A DNA stretch of 5,573 nt from Treponema sp. UBA3819. GTDB taxonomy: Bacteria; Spirochaetota; Spirochaetia; Treponematales; Treponemataceae. The stretch is taken from assembly GCA_002369025.1 (NCBI GenBank), contig DFDV01000033.1, forward strand, positions 1 through 5,573, read 5' to 3'. Positions 1-5,573 of the stretch are shown piece after piece. Positions within the stretch are counted from its first letter, which is position 1. Each line of letters starts with the position of its first letter. The notes beneath the pieces were generated by a model, which ran no database searches, was not told the DNA's origin, and was given only the letters and a program-made list of their open reading frames with translations. The translations under genes were made by a program, and so were the position numbers.

Positions 1-768
1 CAGACTCGCCCGGCATTCCCCAAGGACAAGGCTCCCAAGGGCGAGGAAATGGCTCATCCGAACGCACGCTTTACCGCTCCTGCAAAGCAGTGTCCGTGTA
101 TCGCAAAAGAATGGGAAGACCCGAAAGGTGTTCCGATTTCTGCAATCCTGTTCGGTGGTCGCCGCCCGTCTACCGTTCCGCTGGTACATCAGGCACGCAA
201 CTGGAACCACGGTGTATTCCTGGGTTCAATCGTCGGTTCAGAAATCACTGCTGCTTCAACAATCAATGCTGCTGAAGTTGGTAAAATCCGCCGCGACCCC
301 TTCGCAATCCTGCCCTTCTGTGGATACAACATGGGCGACTACTTTGGTCACTGGGTTGACATCGGTAAGACTGCAGAAAAGAACGGCAAGGCTGACAAGC
401 TGCCCAAGATTTTCTACGTCAACTGGTTCCGCAAGGACGAAAACAACAAGGATCTGCCGGGCGGATTCATGTGGCCGGGCTACGGCGACAACAGCCGCGT
501 TCTGGCATGGATTTTCGACCGCTGTGACGGCGTAGACAACTGCGTAGACACTCCGATTGGATTTATGCCGAAAGAAGGCGCAATCAACACTGATGGTCTG
601 GCTGACTACTACAAGAAGGCTCTGCCGGAAATCACCAAGGTTGACAAGGAAGGCTGGCTCAAGGAAGTTAAGGACATCCGCGAAAACCACTATCCGAAGT
701 TCGGAAAGCATCTGCCGAAAGAACTGTCTGACTGTCTGGATGATTTGGAAGCAAGACTTTCAAAATAA
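1..768 (+). CDS. pckG: Phosphoenolpyruvate carboxykinase (GTP), C-terminal part
   Basis: This cytoplasmic enzyme interconverts oxaloacetate plus GTP with PEP, CO2 and GDP. In fermentative bacteria it often runs toward carboxylation. The reading frame is open from base 1, so the gene starts outside the window; the 255 visible residues compare with about 600 for the whole family. The ATG at 49 is internal. Visible landmarks, numbered from base 1, are PNARF at 20-24 (substrate-binding Arg region), FGGRRP at 51-56 (phosphate-contacting Arg), the SEITAA start of the mobile lid near 80, RRDPFAILPFCGYNMGDYFGHW at about 97-118, and the guanine pocket NWF (Phe143), FMWPGY (156-161) and Asn164. The P-loop and catalytic Cys lie upstream, unseen. 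The third guanine-stacking residue is Tyr161, where animal enzymes have Phe. Lysine is mostly AAG here, against mostly AAA in the next gene, which fits high expression. A strong terminator follows. Confidence 0.97.
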   Translation, partial: QTRPAFPKDKAPKGEEMAHPNARFTAPAKQCPCIAKEWEDPKGVPISAILFGGRRPSTVPLVHQARNWNHGVFLGSIVGSEITAASTINAAEVGKIRRDPFAILPFCGYNMGDYFGHWVDIGKTAEKNGKADKLPKIFYVNWFRKDENNKDLPGGFMWPGYGDNSRVLAWIFDRCDGVDNCVDTPIGFMPKEGAINTDGLADYYKKALPEITKVDKEGWLKEVKDIRENHYPKFGKHLPKELSDCLDDLEARLSK

Positions 769-788
769 GCTGACAGCTTAGCATACAG

Positions 789-821
789 AAGGACTGTCCT
801 GAAAAGGGCAGTCCTTTTTTT
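789..821 (+). terminator. Intrinsic terminator of pckG
   Basis: An 8-bp perfect stem (AAGGACTG at 789-796 with CAGTCCTT at 809-816) continues inward through TCCT/AGGG, including one G-U pair, to a GAAA tetraloop at 801-804. That makes 12 pairs in all. A run of seven T residues (815-821) overlaps the stem foot. This is a textbook rho-independent terminator 20 bases after the pckG stop codon, and it should separate pckG transcription from the next gene. Confidence 0.93.
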
Positions 822-823
822 CC

Positions 824-852
824 TTGTGCTATTAGCATATAGCGTGTATAAT
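824..852 (+). promoter_or_regulatory. Sigma-70-type promoter of the GGDEF-EAL gene
   Basis: A perfect TATAAT lies at 847-852, with TTGTGC at 824-829 exactly 17 bases upstream. The -35 matches consensus only at TTG. Transcription would start near 859, giving an untranslated leader of about 37 bases before the ATG at 896. The promoter starts immediately after the T-run of the pckG terminator, so the gene appears to be independently transcribed. Confidence 0.72.
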
Positions 853-885
853 TAAAAGAAGGGTGTTGGGAAAAAATGAAAAATC

Positions 886-890
886 GGAGA
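886..890 (+). promoter_or_regulatory. Ribosome binding site that sets the start at 896
   Basis: GGAGA sits 5 bases before the ATG at 896. The in-frame GTG at 863 and TTG at 866 have no correctly spaced Shine-Dalgarno sequence and fall almost at the predicted transcription start, so 896 is preferred. The resulting N-terminus, MQNEHKNRR followed by a hydrophobic stretch, is a normal membrane-anchor start. Confidence 0.75.
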
Positions 891-895
891 ATTAT

Positions 896-3352
896 ATGCA
901 AAATGAACATAAAAACAGGAGACTGCTCCATCTTTTTCTGATTCTTCTTTCAGCCTTCGGCATCATCAGCAGCGTCATCCTCTTAGGAGTCAGTTACATT
1001 CAGTCTTCCCGGCAGGAAAAGCCCCCTGTCTACAAAAACGCCATTTCAAACAAACGGGTTCTTTTTATCAGCTCATACAGTAATACTCACGACACGGTAA
1101 ATGCCCAGCTTACAGGCATGCAGAAGGTCTTTTCCAAGAGCAATGTCTATCTTGATGTAGAATACATGGACATGAAAAACTACAACAGTGCGGAAAACAC
1201 CCGGCTCTTTTATGAAACCATGAAGTACAAGCTTTCGCATCATGAAAAATACGGAGCCATAATCCTAGGCGATGATGCGGCCCTGGACTTTGCACTGGAA
1301 TATCAGACTGAACTTTTTTATAAGACACCCCTGATTTTTCTGGGCATAAACAATCTGGACAAGGCCCGCCATGCTGTTGAAAACCCCTTTGTAACCGGCT
1401 CCACAGAGGACTTTGAATTTGAAAAGATACTCGACATTGCCATCATGCAAAACCCTGTTGGAAAATACATCCTAGGCATTTACGACACATCCATTTCCGG
1501 TTTGGGAGATGAAAAACAGTTTTTTGCCCTGCAGCAGCGCTATCCCCAGTACACTTTTGTGGGCATGAAAACGTCTGACTACAGCCGCACCGGACTTGGT
1601 GAGGCAATTGCAAAACTGGCAAAAGATAATATCGTGCTCTGCATGAGCGCTTTTGAAGACAAAGATGGAAACAGCTACACCATATCAGAAATAGCCCAGC
1701 TTTTTTATGCATATGCAAGCATTCCTGTCTATACAAAACTCTACGGAACGGTAGGCAAGGGATTTTTGGGCGGTTATCTCTACGACTATGAGGAATCCGG
1801 CGTCTATTCTGCCCTTACTGCGGTACAGGTACTGAACGGAAAAGACATTTCCGCCATTCCCTTAAATGAGGACATACCCTCGCACTTTTATTTTGACTAC
1901 AGTCTTATGAACCACTACCGGCTGGACACATCCATTCTGCCGGCAGATACTATTTTTGTGAACAGGCAGCCTTCCTACTGGACCCGCTATGCCACAGTTC
2001 TCATCCCCTTTATCATCATTGTACTTTCACTTTTCCTGCTTCTGACCTTTGTTATTTTCTACGCACATCAGCTTAAAATCACCCTGAATACGGACTTTCT
2101 CACAGGGCTGCCAAACCGCGATGCCGCACAGACAGAAGTATCCCGCCTGATAAAAGAGAAAAAAGATTTTTCCGTAATCATGCTGGATGTAGAAGATTTA
2201 AAGAGCATAAATGATTTTTACTCCTATGCCTGCGGTGACTGCATACTGATGGAACTGTCCCAGCGGCTTTCCTCTCTGGCAGATTCCGGAGACTACACAG
2301 TGGCCCGCTACGGCGGAGACGAATTCGTCATCATCTGGAAGGGCGGTCAGCTGCACAAAAACAGCACCATTCTCTTTATGCTTAAACAGATGATTGCTTC
2401 TCCCTTTGAATACAAGGACAACCAGATTTTTGTGCGCATCAGCATAGGCATTGCAAACTGCAGCGAAAAAGATGAATGCTCCATGGAAACATATTTTTCC
2501 AACGCAGATACGGCAATGGTGGAAGCAAAGCGCACTGGCAAAAATAAAACCGTCTTCTTTACCAATGAAATGCGGGAATCCATTCAGACCAAACAGGAAA
2601 TCACCAGGATTCTGGAAAACGCCTGCAACAGCGAAGACGGATTCTATGTACTCTACCAGCCACAGATTGACATTACAAGCGGAGAAATCCACGGCTACGA
2701 AGCCCTCTGCCGTCTGAAAACTGTAAAGATTTTCCCGGGCCAGTTTATTCCCGTGGCAGAAGAAAGCGGACTTATTACCAAAATCGGAAGAATTATGACG
2801 GAACAGGTCATAAAGCAGCTGGTAGAATGGCGGGCAAAAGGCTTTCCTCTGCGCAAAGTTTCCATCAACTACTCGGCCGCACAGATGGCAGACAAGGAAT
2901 ATGTTTCCTTCCTCAAAACCCTGCTGGAAAAAAATGCCCTGTCTCCCTCGCTGATTGAAATTGAAATTACTGAAAGCCTCTTTATGGGAAACAAAAAACT
3001 TGCTTCCGAACTTGCGGCCGAATTCAAAGAAATTGGCATAAAGCTTGCCCTGGACGACTTTGGAACCGGCTATTCATCCCTCTCCTACCTTACCTACATT
3101 CCGGTGGAAACCATTAAACTGGACAAAACAATGGTAGACGCAAATCTGCAGGAAGGAAAGGAAGGTCTTATCGGCAACATCATCAATCTGGTCCACTCAC
3201 TGAACATGAAGCTGATTATAGAAGGCGTGGAACAGAAATGGCAGTATGACATGCTCAAAAAGATAAATGGTGACATCATTCAGGGCTATTATTTCTCCAA
3301 GCCAATTCCCGCAAAAGAAGTAGAAAATTTTTCCCCTGCCGCTGAACTATAA
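896..3352 (+). CDS. Membrane sensor with periplasmic binding-like domain, GGDEF and EAL domains
   Basis: This is an 818-residue inner-membrane protein predicted to make and/or degrade cyclic di-GMP. A helix at about 10-34, preceded by Lys/Arg, and a second at about 366-390 enclose a periplasmic region (35-365). That region resembles the ABC substrate-binding type I fold (KRVLFISSYS near 53, AIILGDDAALDFA near 121). GGDEF domain: DFLTGLPNR at 400-408, metal Asp431, guanine-contact Asn439 and Asp448, and intact GGDEF at 473-477. The inhibitory I-site position (464-467) reads SGDY, not RxxD, and the usual GH is SY. EAL domain: EAL at 602-604, Asn658, EITE at 690-693, DDFGTGYSS at 720-728, Lys741, Glu776 and QGYYFSKP at 796-803, so the phosphodiesterase looks complete. 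No PAS, HAMP or clear coiled-coil lies between the second helix and GGDEF. The ligand and the net activity are not readable from sequence. Confidence 0.93.
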   Translation: MQNEHKNRRLLHLFLILLSAFGIISSVILLGVSYIQSSRQEKPPVYKNAISNKRVLFISSYSNTHDTVNAQLTGMQKVFSKSNVYLDVEYMDMKNYNSAENTRLFYETMKYKLSHHEKYGAIILGDDAALDFALEYQTELFYKTPLIFLGINNLDKARHAVENPFVTGSTEDFEFEKILDIAIMQNPVGKYILGIYDTSISGLGDEKQFFALQQRYPQYTFVGMKTSDYSRTGLGEAIAKLAKDNIVLCMSAFEDKDGNSYTISEIAQLFYAYASIPVYTKLYGTVGKGFLGGYLYDYEESGVYSALTAVQVLNGKDISAIPLNEDIPSHFYFDYSLMNHYRLDTSILPADTIFVNRQPSYWTRYATVLIPFIIIVLSLFLLLTFVIFYAHQLKITLNTDFLTGLPNRDAAQTEVSRLIKEKKDFSVIMLDVEDLKSINDFYSYACGDCILMELSQRLSSLADSGDYTVARYGGDEFVIIWKGGQLHKNSTILFMLKQMIASPFEYKDNQIFVRISIGIANCSEKDECSMETYFSNADTAMVEAKRTGKNKTVFFTNEMRESIQTKQEITRILENACNSEDGFYVLYQPQIDITSGEIHGYEALCRLKTVKIFPGQFIPVAEESGLITKIGRIMTEQVIKQLVEWRAKGFPLRKVSINYSAAQMADKEYVSFLKTLLEKNALSPSLIEIEITESLFMGNKKLASELAAEFKEIGIKLALDDFGTGYSSLSYLTYIPVETIKLDKTMVDANLQEGKEGLIGNIINLVHSLNMKLIIEGVEQKWQYDMLKKINGDIIQGYYFSKPIPAKEVENFSPAAEL

Positions 3353-3353
3353 C

Positions 3354-3382
3354 TTGTGCATTTTGCCTTGCCGTGATAAAAT
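3354..3382 (+). promoter_or_regulatory. Probable extended -10 promoter of the small membrane protein gene
   Basis: TTGTGC at 3354-3359 is followed after 17 bases by TAAAAT at 3377-3382. A TGA triplet at 3374-3376 gives a TGn extended -10. The -35 starts 2 bases after the upstream stop codon. The hexamer TTGTGC and the 17-base spacing are the same as in the promoter at 824-852. No terminator is visible between 3352 and 3418, so read-through from the GGDEF-EAL gene is also possible. Confidence 0.6.
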
Positions 3383-3418
3383 AATTCTATCTATTGTCAT
3401 AAAAAAGGAGTTTTTATC

Positions 3419-3829
3419 ATGGCAAAAAAATCTGGCTTATTAAGCTACCTCTTCGTCTGTGGCCTTGCTCTCGTAGTAATCGGCTGCTTTTTACCGCTTT
3501 CAACCACAAAACTGTTCGGCATGAACGGTTCCAGCGCATTCGGAATCATCACCAGCAGCGGCAGTGGCATTCTCAAAGTAGGTTCAATCCTCACTTTTGT
3601 TGGCGCAGTATGTGGCCTTGTTCTTTCTTTCGTTTCTGTAAAGAATGGCGGACTGCTTAAACTGATTTCCCTGATTGTTTCAATTGCAGGTGGCCTCTAT
3701 GTATTCTTCAACGCAAGCGGCATCGGCAAAAGCCTTGCAAAATCAGCACTGAACTTTGGCCCCGGTTTCTATGTTATTCTCGCTGGCTGGATTCTCGCTC
3801 TGGTTGGCTGGGTACTTTATCGCGACTAA
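3419..3829 (+). CDS. Small four-helix integral membrane protein, function unknown
   Basis: This is a 136-residue protein that I do not recognise as a named family. Four hydrophobic segments are visible at about 7-27, 51-73, 78-98 and 113-133. They are separated by short loops rich in Gly and Ser, and the chain starts MAKKSG and ends YRD. With the positive N-terminus inside, both ends would be cytoplasmic. There are no catalytic motifs, only two Cys in the first helix region (14 and 23) and one in the second (65). The start is well supported: AAGGAG at 3405-3410 lies 8 bases before the ATG. It follows the GGDEF-EAL gene by 66 bases on the same strand and has its own likely promoter. The gene is complete, and a GC-rich hairpin block begins 6 bases after its stop. 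A link with c-di-GMP signalling rests on adjacency alone. Confidence 0.85.
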   Translation: MAKKSGLLSYLFVCGLALVVIGCFLPLSTTKLFGMNGSSAFGIITSSGSGILKVGSILTFVGAVCGLVLSFVSVKNGGLLKLISLIVSIAGGLYVFFNASGIGKSLAKSALNFGPGFYVILAGWILALVGWVLYRD

Positions 3830-3835
3830 TTTTTT

Positions 3836-3928
3836 GGGGAGGGGAAAGCCTTCCCCTGCGCCCGCACTTCGTTGCGGGCTACCCCTTCGCCTGGGGGCAG
3901 ACAGACTGCTTTTCAGCCCCCAAGCCCC
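3836..3928. repeat. GC-rich multi-hairpin intergenic element
   Basis: This block is markedly richer in G and C than its surroundings and fills the gap between two convergent genes. It contains three stem-loops in series: AGGGGAA/TTCCCCT (3840-3846 with 3851-3857, 4-base loop), GCCCGCA/TGCGGGC (3860-3866 with 3873-3879, loop CTTCGT), and TGGGGGC/GCCCCCA (3892-3898 with 3916-3922). Outer GGGG (3836-3839) and CCCC (3925-3928) could close all three into one multibranched fold. The order and composition look like a dispersed intergenic repeat unit, but only one copy is in view, so repetition is an inference. Confidence 0.6.
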
Positions 3929-3933
3929 TTTTT
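3892..3933 (+). terminator. Possible terminator of the small membrane protein gene
   Basis: The last hairpin of the GC-rich block (7 G-C-rich pairs, 17-base loop) is followed by AAGCCCC and then five T residues (3929-3933), which reach into the stop codon of the convergent gene. The 6-base gap between stem and T-run makes this non-classical. For the minus-strand gene the same block is followed by A rather than U in the transcript, except for the run TTTTTT at 3830-3835, which reads as A on that strand. It would therefore be a poor intrinsic terminator in that direction. Confidence 0.42.
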
Positions 3934-5371
3934 ACTTCTTCAAATAATTCTGTAATCTTTTTAAATCATTCTTTAGCGTTACATCAGAAGGAACCTTTTC
4001 AAGCCCCTCCAGCAAAATAGTCTGGGCTTCCTGATACTTACCCGCATTTGCAAGATCAGCAAAGGCATTATGAATGTCTATGGCATAGTTTTTCAGACAC
4101 TGGGCTTTTATTGTCTGCAGGTTTCTGCTTGAAGGCACATAGTTCAGGCCCTCTTCTGCCAGTTCTGCCGCCGAAAGATAATCTTCTCCGTCAAAGAGGG
4201 GCTTTAATTTCTGGTACCAGGCATATTCCTCCAGCTGATTCATGCGGTTAATCAGGGATTTTTCCTTTGCCCCGGGACCTTTTCTTTCTTCATGTAAAAA
4301 AGCAATCGTTTCATCCGGGCTAAGACCTTCCACAGAGCCGTCCAGCCATGCGCTGTAAATCATCTGGTCTATGCTGAGGGCATTTTTCTGCGAAAGTCTG
4401 TTTTTGTATTCATCAAAAGCCCTGCGGGCCTGGTCATATTCTTTGAGATTCAGATAATTTACGGCGCAGTTATAGGCTATGGTATCAAACTTTCTCTGTA
4501 AGCCTGCGGTAATTCCCCAGCGGTCAGAAACTGCCTGCAGCCATTCCAGCGCCGTTTCCGACTTTTTCTGTCTCTGGTCAAGGTCAATGGCATAGTTACC
4601 GGCAAGGGTGTCAAAATCTTCACGAACGGCGGCCGTGTCTTTTTCTATTGCATTACCCACAAAAACAAGGCGGGCAGCAGACAGGGGAATGCCCTGCTCA
4701 TAGTTTCCCCGGTCGTTCATCATGCTGACCATATTGCGTCCCACAAGGCTTATAAATTTGCGCTCCCCTACTTCTTTTCTGCCTGAATAATATTTTTTTG
4801 GAACGACAAAATAGCGGGTAGATTTTTCTGTCTGCTCCACAATCTTTTTTACTCCGGGATTAAAGCCGCCGGGATTTGTTGTTTCCACATCAATTTTTTT
4901 ACCGTCAATGTAGATGCTGCAAAAGGCATGCTCCGGCGTTTCCTGTCCCGCAACCTGAAGACCAGCTTCCCGGGCAAGGGCAAAGTACAGCACGCTGGAA
5001 GAAACACAGTTGTAGCTGCCGTCTATAAAAAGCTGGTCTACACGCGTCTGATTTTTAGCATACTGTCTGAGGACTTTTTCGTACATAAGCGTAAGGATTT
5101 TTTCACCTTTTGCCATGGGCGGTAGAGCTGCCGTTTCCGGCGAAAGGACTGCGGCTTCCAGTTCCCTGTAGCGGGAAAGGATCTGCTCTCCTTTTTCACT
5201 TTCTGCCGGGCAGAGGGAAAAGTCCAGGGCCGCCCGCATAAGGTCTTCCCCGCTCAAAGGTTCTCCCGCTGCCTCATAGACAAATAAAGGCTCCAGCGAA
5301 GGAAATACAGTCTGCGCAAAAAGCCCATCGCAGACGGCAACAAGCAGGCACATCAGAAAGATTCTTCTCAT
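3932..5371 (-). CDS. Secreted transglutaminase-like protein with C-terminal helical (TPR-like) repeats
   Basis: This is a 479-residue exported protein. A signal peptide is visible (MRRIFLMCLLVAVCDGLFAQ), with likely cleavage at FA-Q around residue 19. LVAVC at 10-14 is a poor lipobox, so lipidation is possible but less likely. Residues about 85-165 look like a transglutaminase/papain-like core: NCVSSSVLYFALAREAG places a nucleophile at Cys122 on a helix start, PEHAF gives His148 on a strand, and DVETTNP gives Asp161, the usual Cys-His-Asp order and spacing. Residues about 256-479 are helical, with TPR-like pairs around 296-323 and 393-462 and a recurrent NYAID/NCAVN pattern at 259, 301 and 428. 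The enzyme could be a protease, amidase or crosslinker acting on an envelope substrate; the substrate is unknown. The start at 5371 is chosen for the signal peptide and the tightly placed promoter. No Shine-Dalgarno sequence precedes it. Confidence 0.8.
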   Translation of the reverse strand: MRRIFLMCLLVAVCDGLFAQTVFPSLEPLFVYEAAGEPLSGEDLMRAALDFSLCPAESEKGEQILSRYRELEAAVLSPETAALPPMAKGEKILTLMYEKVLRQYAKNQTRVDQLFIDGSYNCVSSSVLYFALAREAGLQVAGQETPEHAFCSIYIDGKKIDVETTNPGGFNPGVKKIVEQTEKSTRYFVVPKKYYSGRKEVGERKFISLVGRNMVSMMNDRGNYEQGIPLSAARLVFVGNAIEKDTAAVREDFDTLAGNYAIDLDQRQKKSETALEWLQAVSDRWGITAGLQRKFDTIAYNCAVNYLNLKEYDQARRAFDEYKNRLSQKNALSIDQMIYSAWLDGSVEGLSPDETIAFLHEERKGPGAKEKSLINRMNQLEEYAWYQKLKPLFDGEDYLSAAELAEEGLNYVPSSRNLQTIKAQCLKNYAIDIHNAFADLANAGKYQEAQTILLEGLEKVPSDVTLKNDLKRLQNYLKK

Positions 5372-5377
5372 ACAGAC

Positions 5378-5406
5378 AGTATAAAACACCCCGCGAGTCA
5401 TGACAA
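5378..5406 (-). promoter_or_regulatory. Near-consensus promoter giving a predicted leaderless mRNA
   Basis: Read on the minus strand, TTGTCA (5406-5401) and TATACT (5383-5378) are separated by exactly 17 bases, each matching the consensus in 5 of 6 positions. Only 6 bases (GTCTGT) separate the -10 from the ATG at 5371. The usual start point therefore falls on or next to the A of the start codon, and no ribosome binding site fits in between. Confidence 0.78.
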
Positions 5407-5440
5407 CTGCGCAGCAAAGGCTTTCTGAAATCGCGGGAGG

Positions 5441-5540
5441 TAACCACAGATGAACGGAGATTAACACAGATAAGACACAGATATTATAAATTTAAAAAAA
5501 TCCGTGTCCCATCTGAGTTTATCTGTGTCTATCTGTGGTA
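5441..5540. repeat. Long imperfect palindrome of roughly 10-bp ACACAGAT-type units
   Basis: The left arm (5443-5482) holds four head-to-tail units ending in CAGAT or GAGAT at 10-11-base spacing. The right arm (5501-5539) holds units of the complementary ATCTGTG type. The arms flank an 18-base loop made only of A and T (5483-5500). The outermost 9 bases pair perfectly (ACCACAGAT with ATCTGTGGT). Because the units repeat, several pairing registers exist: AGACACAGAT at 5473-5482 exactly complements ATCTGTGTCT at 5521-5530. From memory, this resembles a palindromic intergenic repeat scattered through Treponema and several unrelated bacterial genomes. No coding potential is evident, and no gene is visible from here to the window end. 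Confidence 0.85.
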
Positions 5541-5573
5541 AAAAGCGGACGGCAAGCGGGACACTGAAATCCA

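Noticed and set aside
256..711. A 151-residue minus-strand open frame opposite pckG
   Set aside because: It lies wholly antisense to a clearly conserved enzyme and arises from that gene's codon bias; it shows no family features and no promoter.
863..895. GTG at 863 as the start of the GGDEF-EAL gene
   Set aside because: It lies only about 4 bases after the predicted transcription start with no properly spaced Shine-Dalgarno sequence, whereas the ATG at 896 has GGAGA 5 bases upstream.
876..941. A 21-codon open frame starting at ATG 876, overlapping the GGDEF-EAL start in another frame
   Set aside because: Its only upstream purine tract is a weak TTGGGA, the peptide has no recognisable character, and random short frames of this size are common. 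A leader-peptide role cannot be excluded but is not supported.
2198..2692. A 164-residue minus-strand open frame opposite the GGDEF domain
   Set aside because: It is antisense to the GGDEF/EAL coding region, where all family motifs are on the plus strand. The composition is rich in Cys, Phe and His, as expected for a shadow frame.
3756..3947. A 63-residue plus-strand open frame overlapping the end of the small membrane protein gene
   Set aside because: It has no ribosome binding site, its first half is an out-of-frame shadow of the membrane protein, and its second half is the hairpin repeat read as Pro/Arg/Leu-rich peptide.
5372..5467. N-terminal extension of the transglutaminase-like gene to a GTG at 5467
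   Set aside because: The added 32 residues read through the palindromic repeat and the promoter, would bury the signal peptide inside the protein, and have no ribosome binding site.
5441..5540. CRISPR-like array
   Set aside because: The units are about 10 bp with no spacers and are arranged as two inverted arms around an A/T loop, which is a palindromic repeat and not a direct repeat-spacer array.

Overview
The window most resembles a chromosomal segment from a spirochaete, probably a free-living or gut Treponema. This is inferred from three things: a GTP-type PEP carboxykinase of the bacterial kind, a membrane-anchored c-di-GMP enzyme with a periplasmic-binding-protein-like sensor, and intergenic repeat styles I associate with that group. 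No rRNA or other taxonomic marker is present, so the assignment is moderate at best. There are no mobile genes, CRISPR arrays, tRNAs or rRNAs.

Layout. Bases 1-768 (+) hold the C-terminal 255 residues of PEP carboxykinase (pckG), closed by a strong GAAA-loop intrinsic terminator at 789-821. A promoter at 824-852 follows directly and drives a large gene (896-3352, +). This encodes a two-pass membrane protein with a periplasmic ligand-binding-like domain, then GGDEF and EAL domains with most catalytic residues intact. A second promoter begins 2 bases past that gene's stop codon and precedes a 136-residue four-helix membrane protein of unknown function (3419-3829, +). A GC-rich multi-hairpin block of about 95 bp (3836-3928) separates it from a convergent gene (3932-5371, -). 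That gene encodes a secreted transglutaminase-like protein with a helical-repeat C-terminus. Its near-consensus promoter sits so close to the ATG that the mRNA should be leaderless. The right end carries a long imperfect palindrome built from roughly 10-bp ACACAGAT-type units (5441-5540).

How the genes relate. pckG is central carbon metabolism (PEP/oxaloacetate interconversion) and is insulated from the rest by its terminator. The GGDEF-EAL protein would convert an extracellular or periplasmic cue into a change in c-di-GMP. The small membrane protein may be partly co-transcribed with it, because no terminator is visible between them, but it also has its own promoter. The transglutaminase-like gene is on the other strand and looks monocistronic. 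No stretch above 300 bases lacks a gene.

The most unusual items are the predicted leaderless promoter, the direct coupling of the second membrane helix to the GGDEF domain, the secreted Cys-His-Asp protein, and the two structured intergenic repeats. I see no convincing novel multi-gene system.
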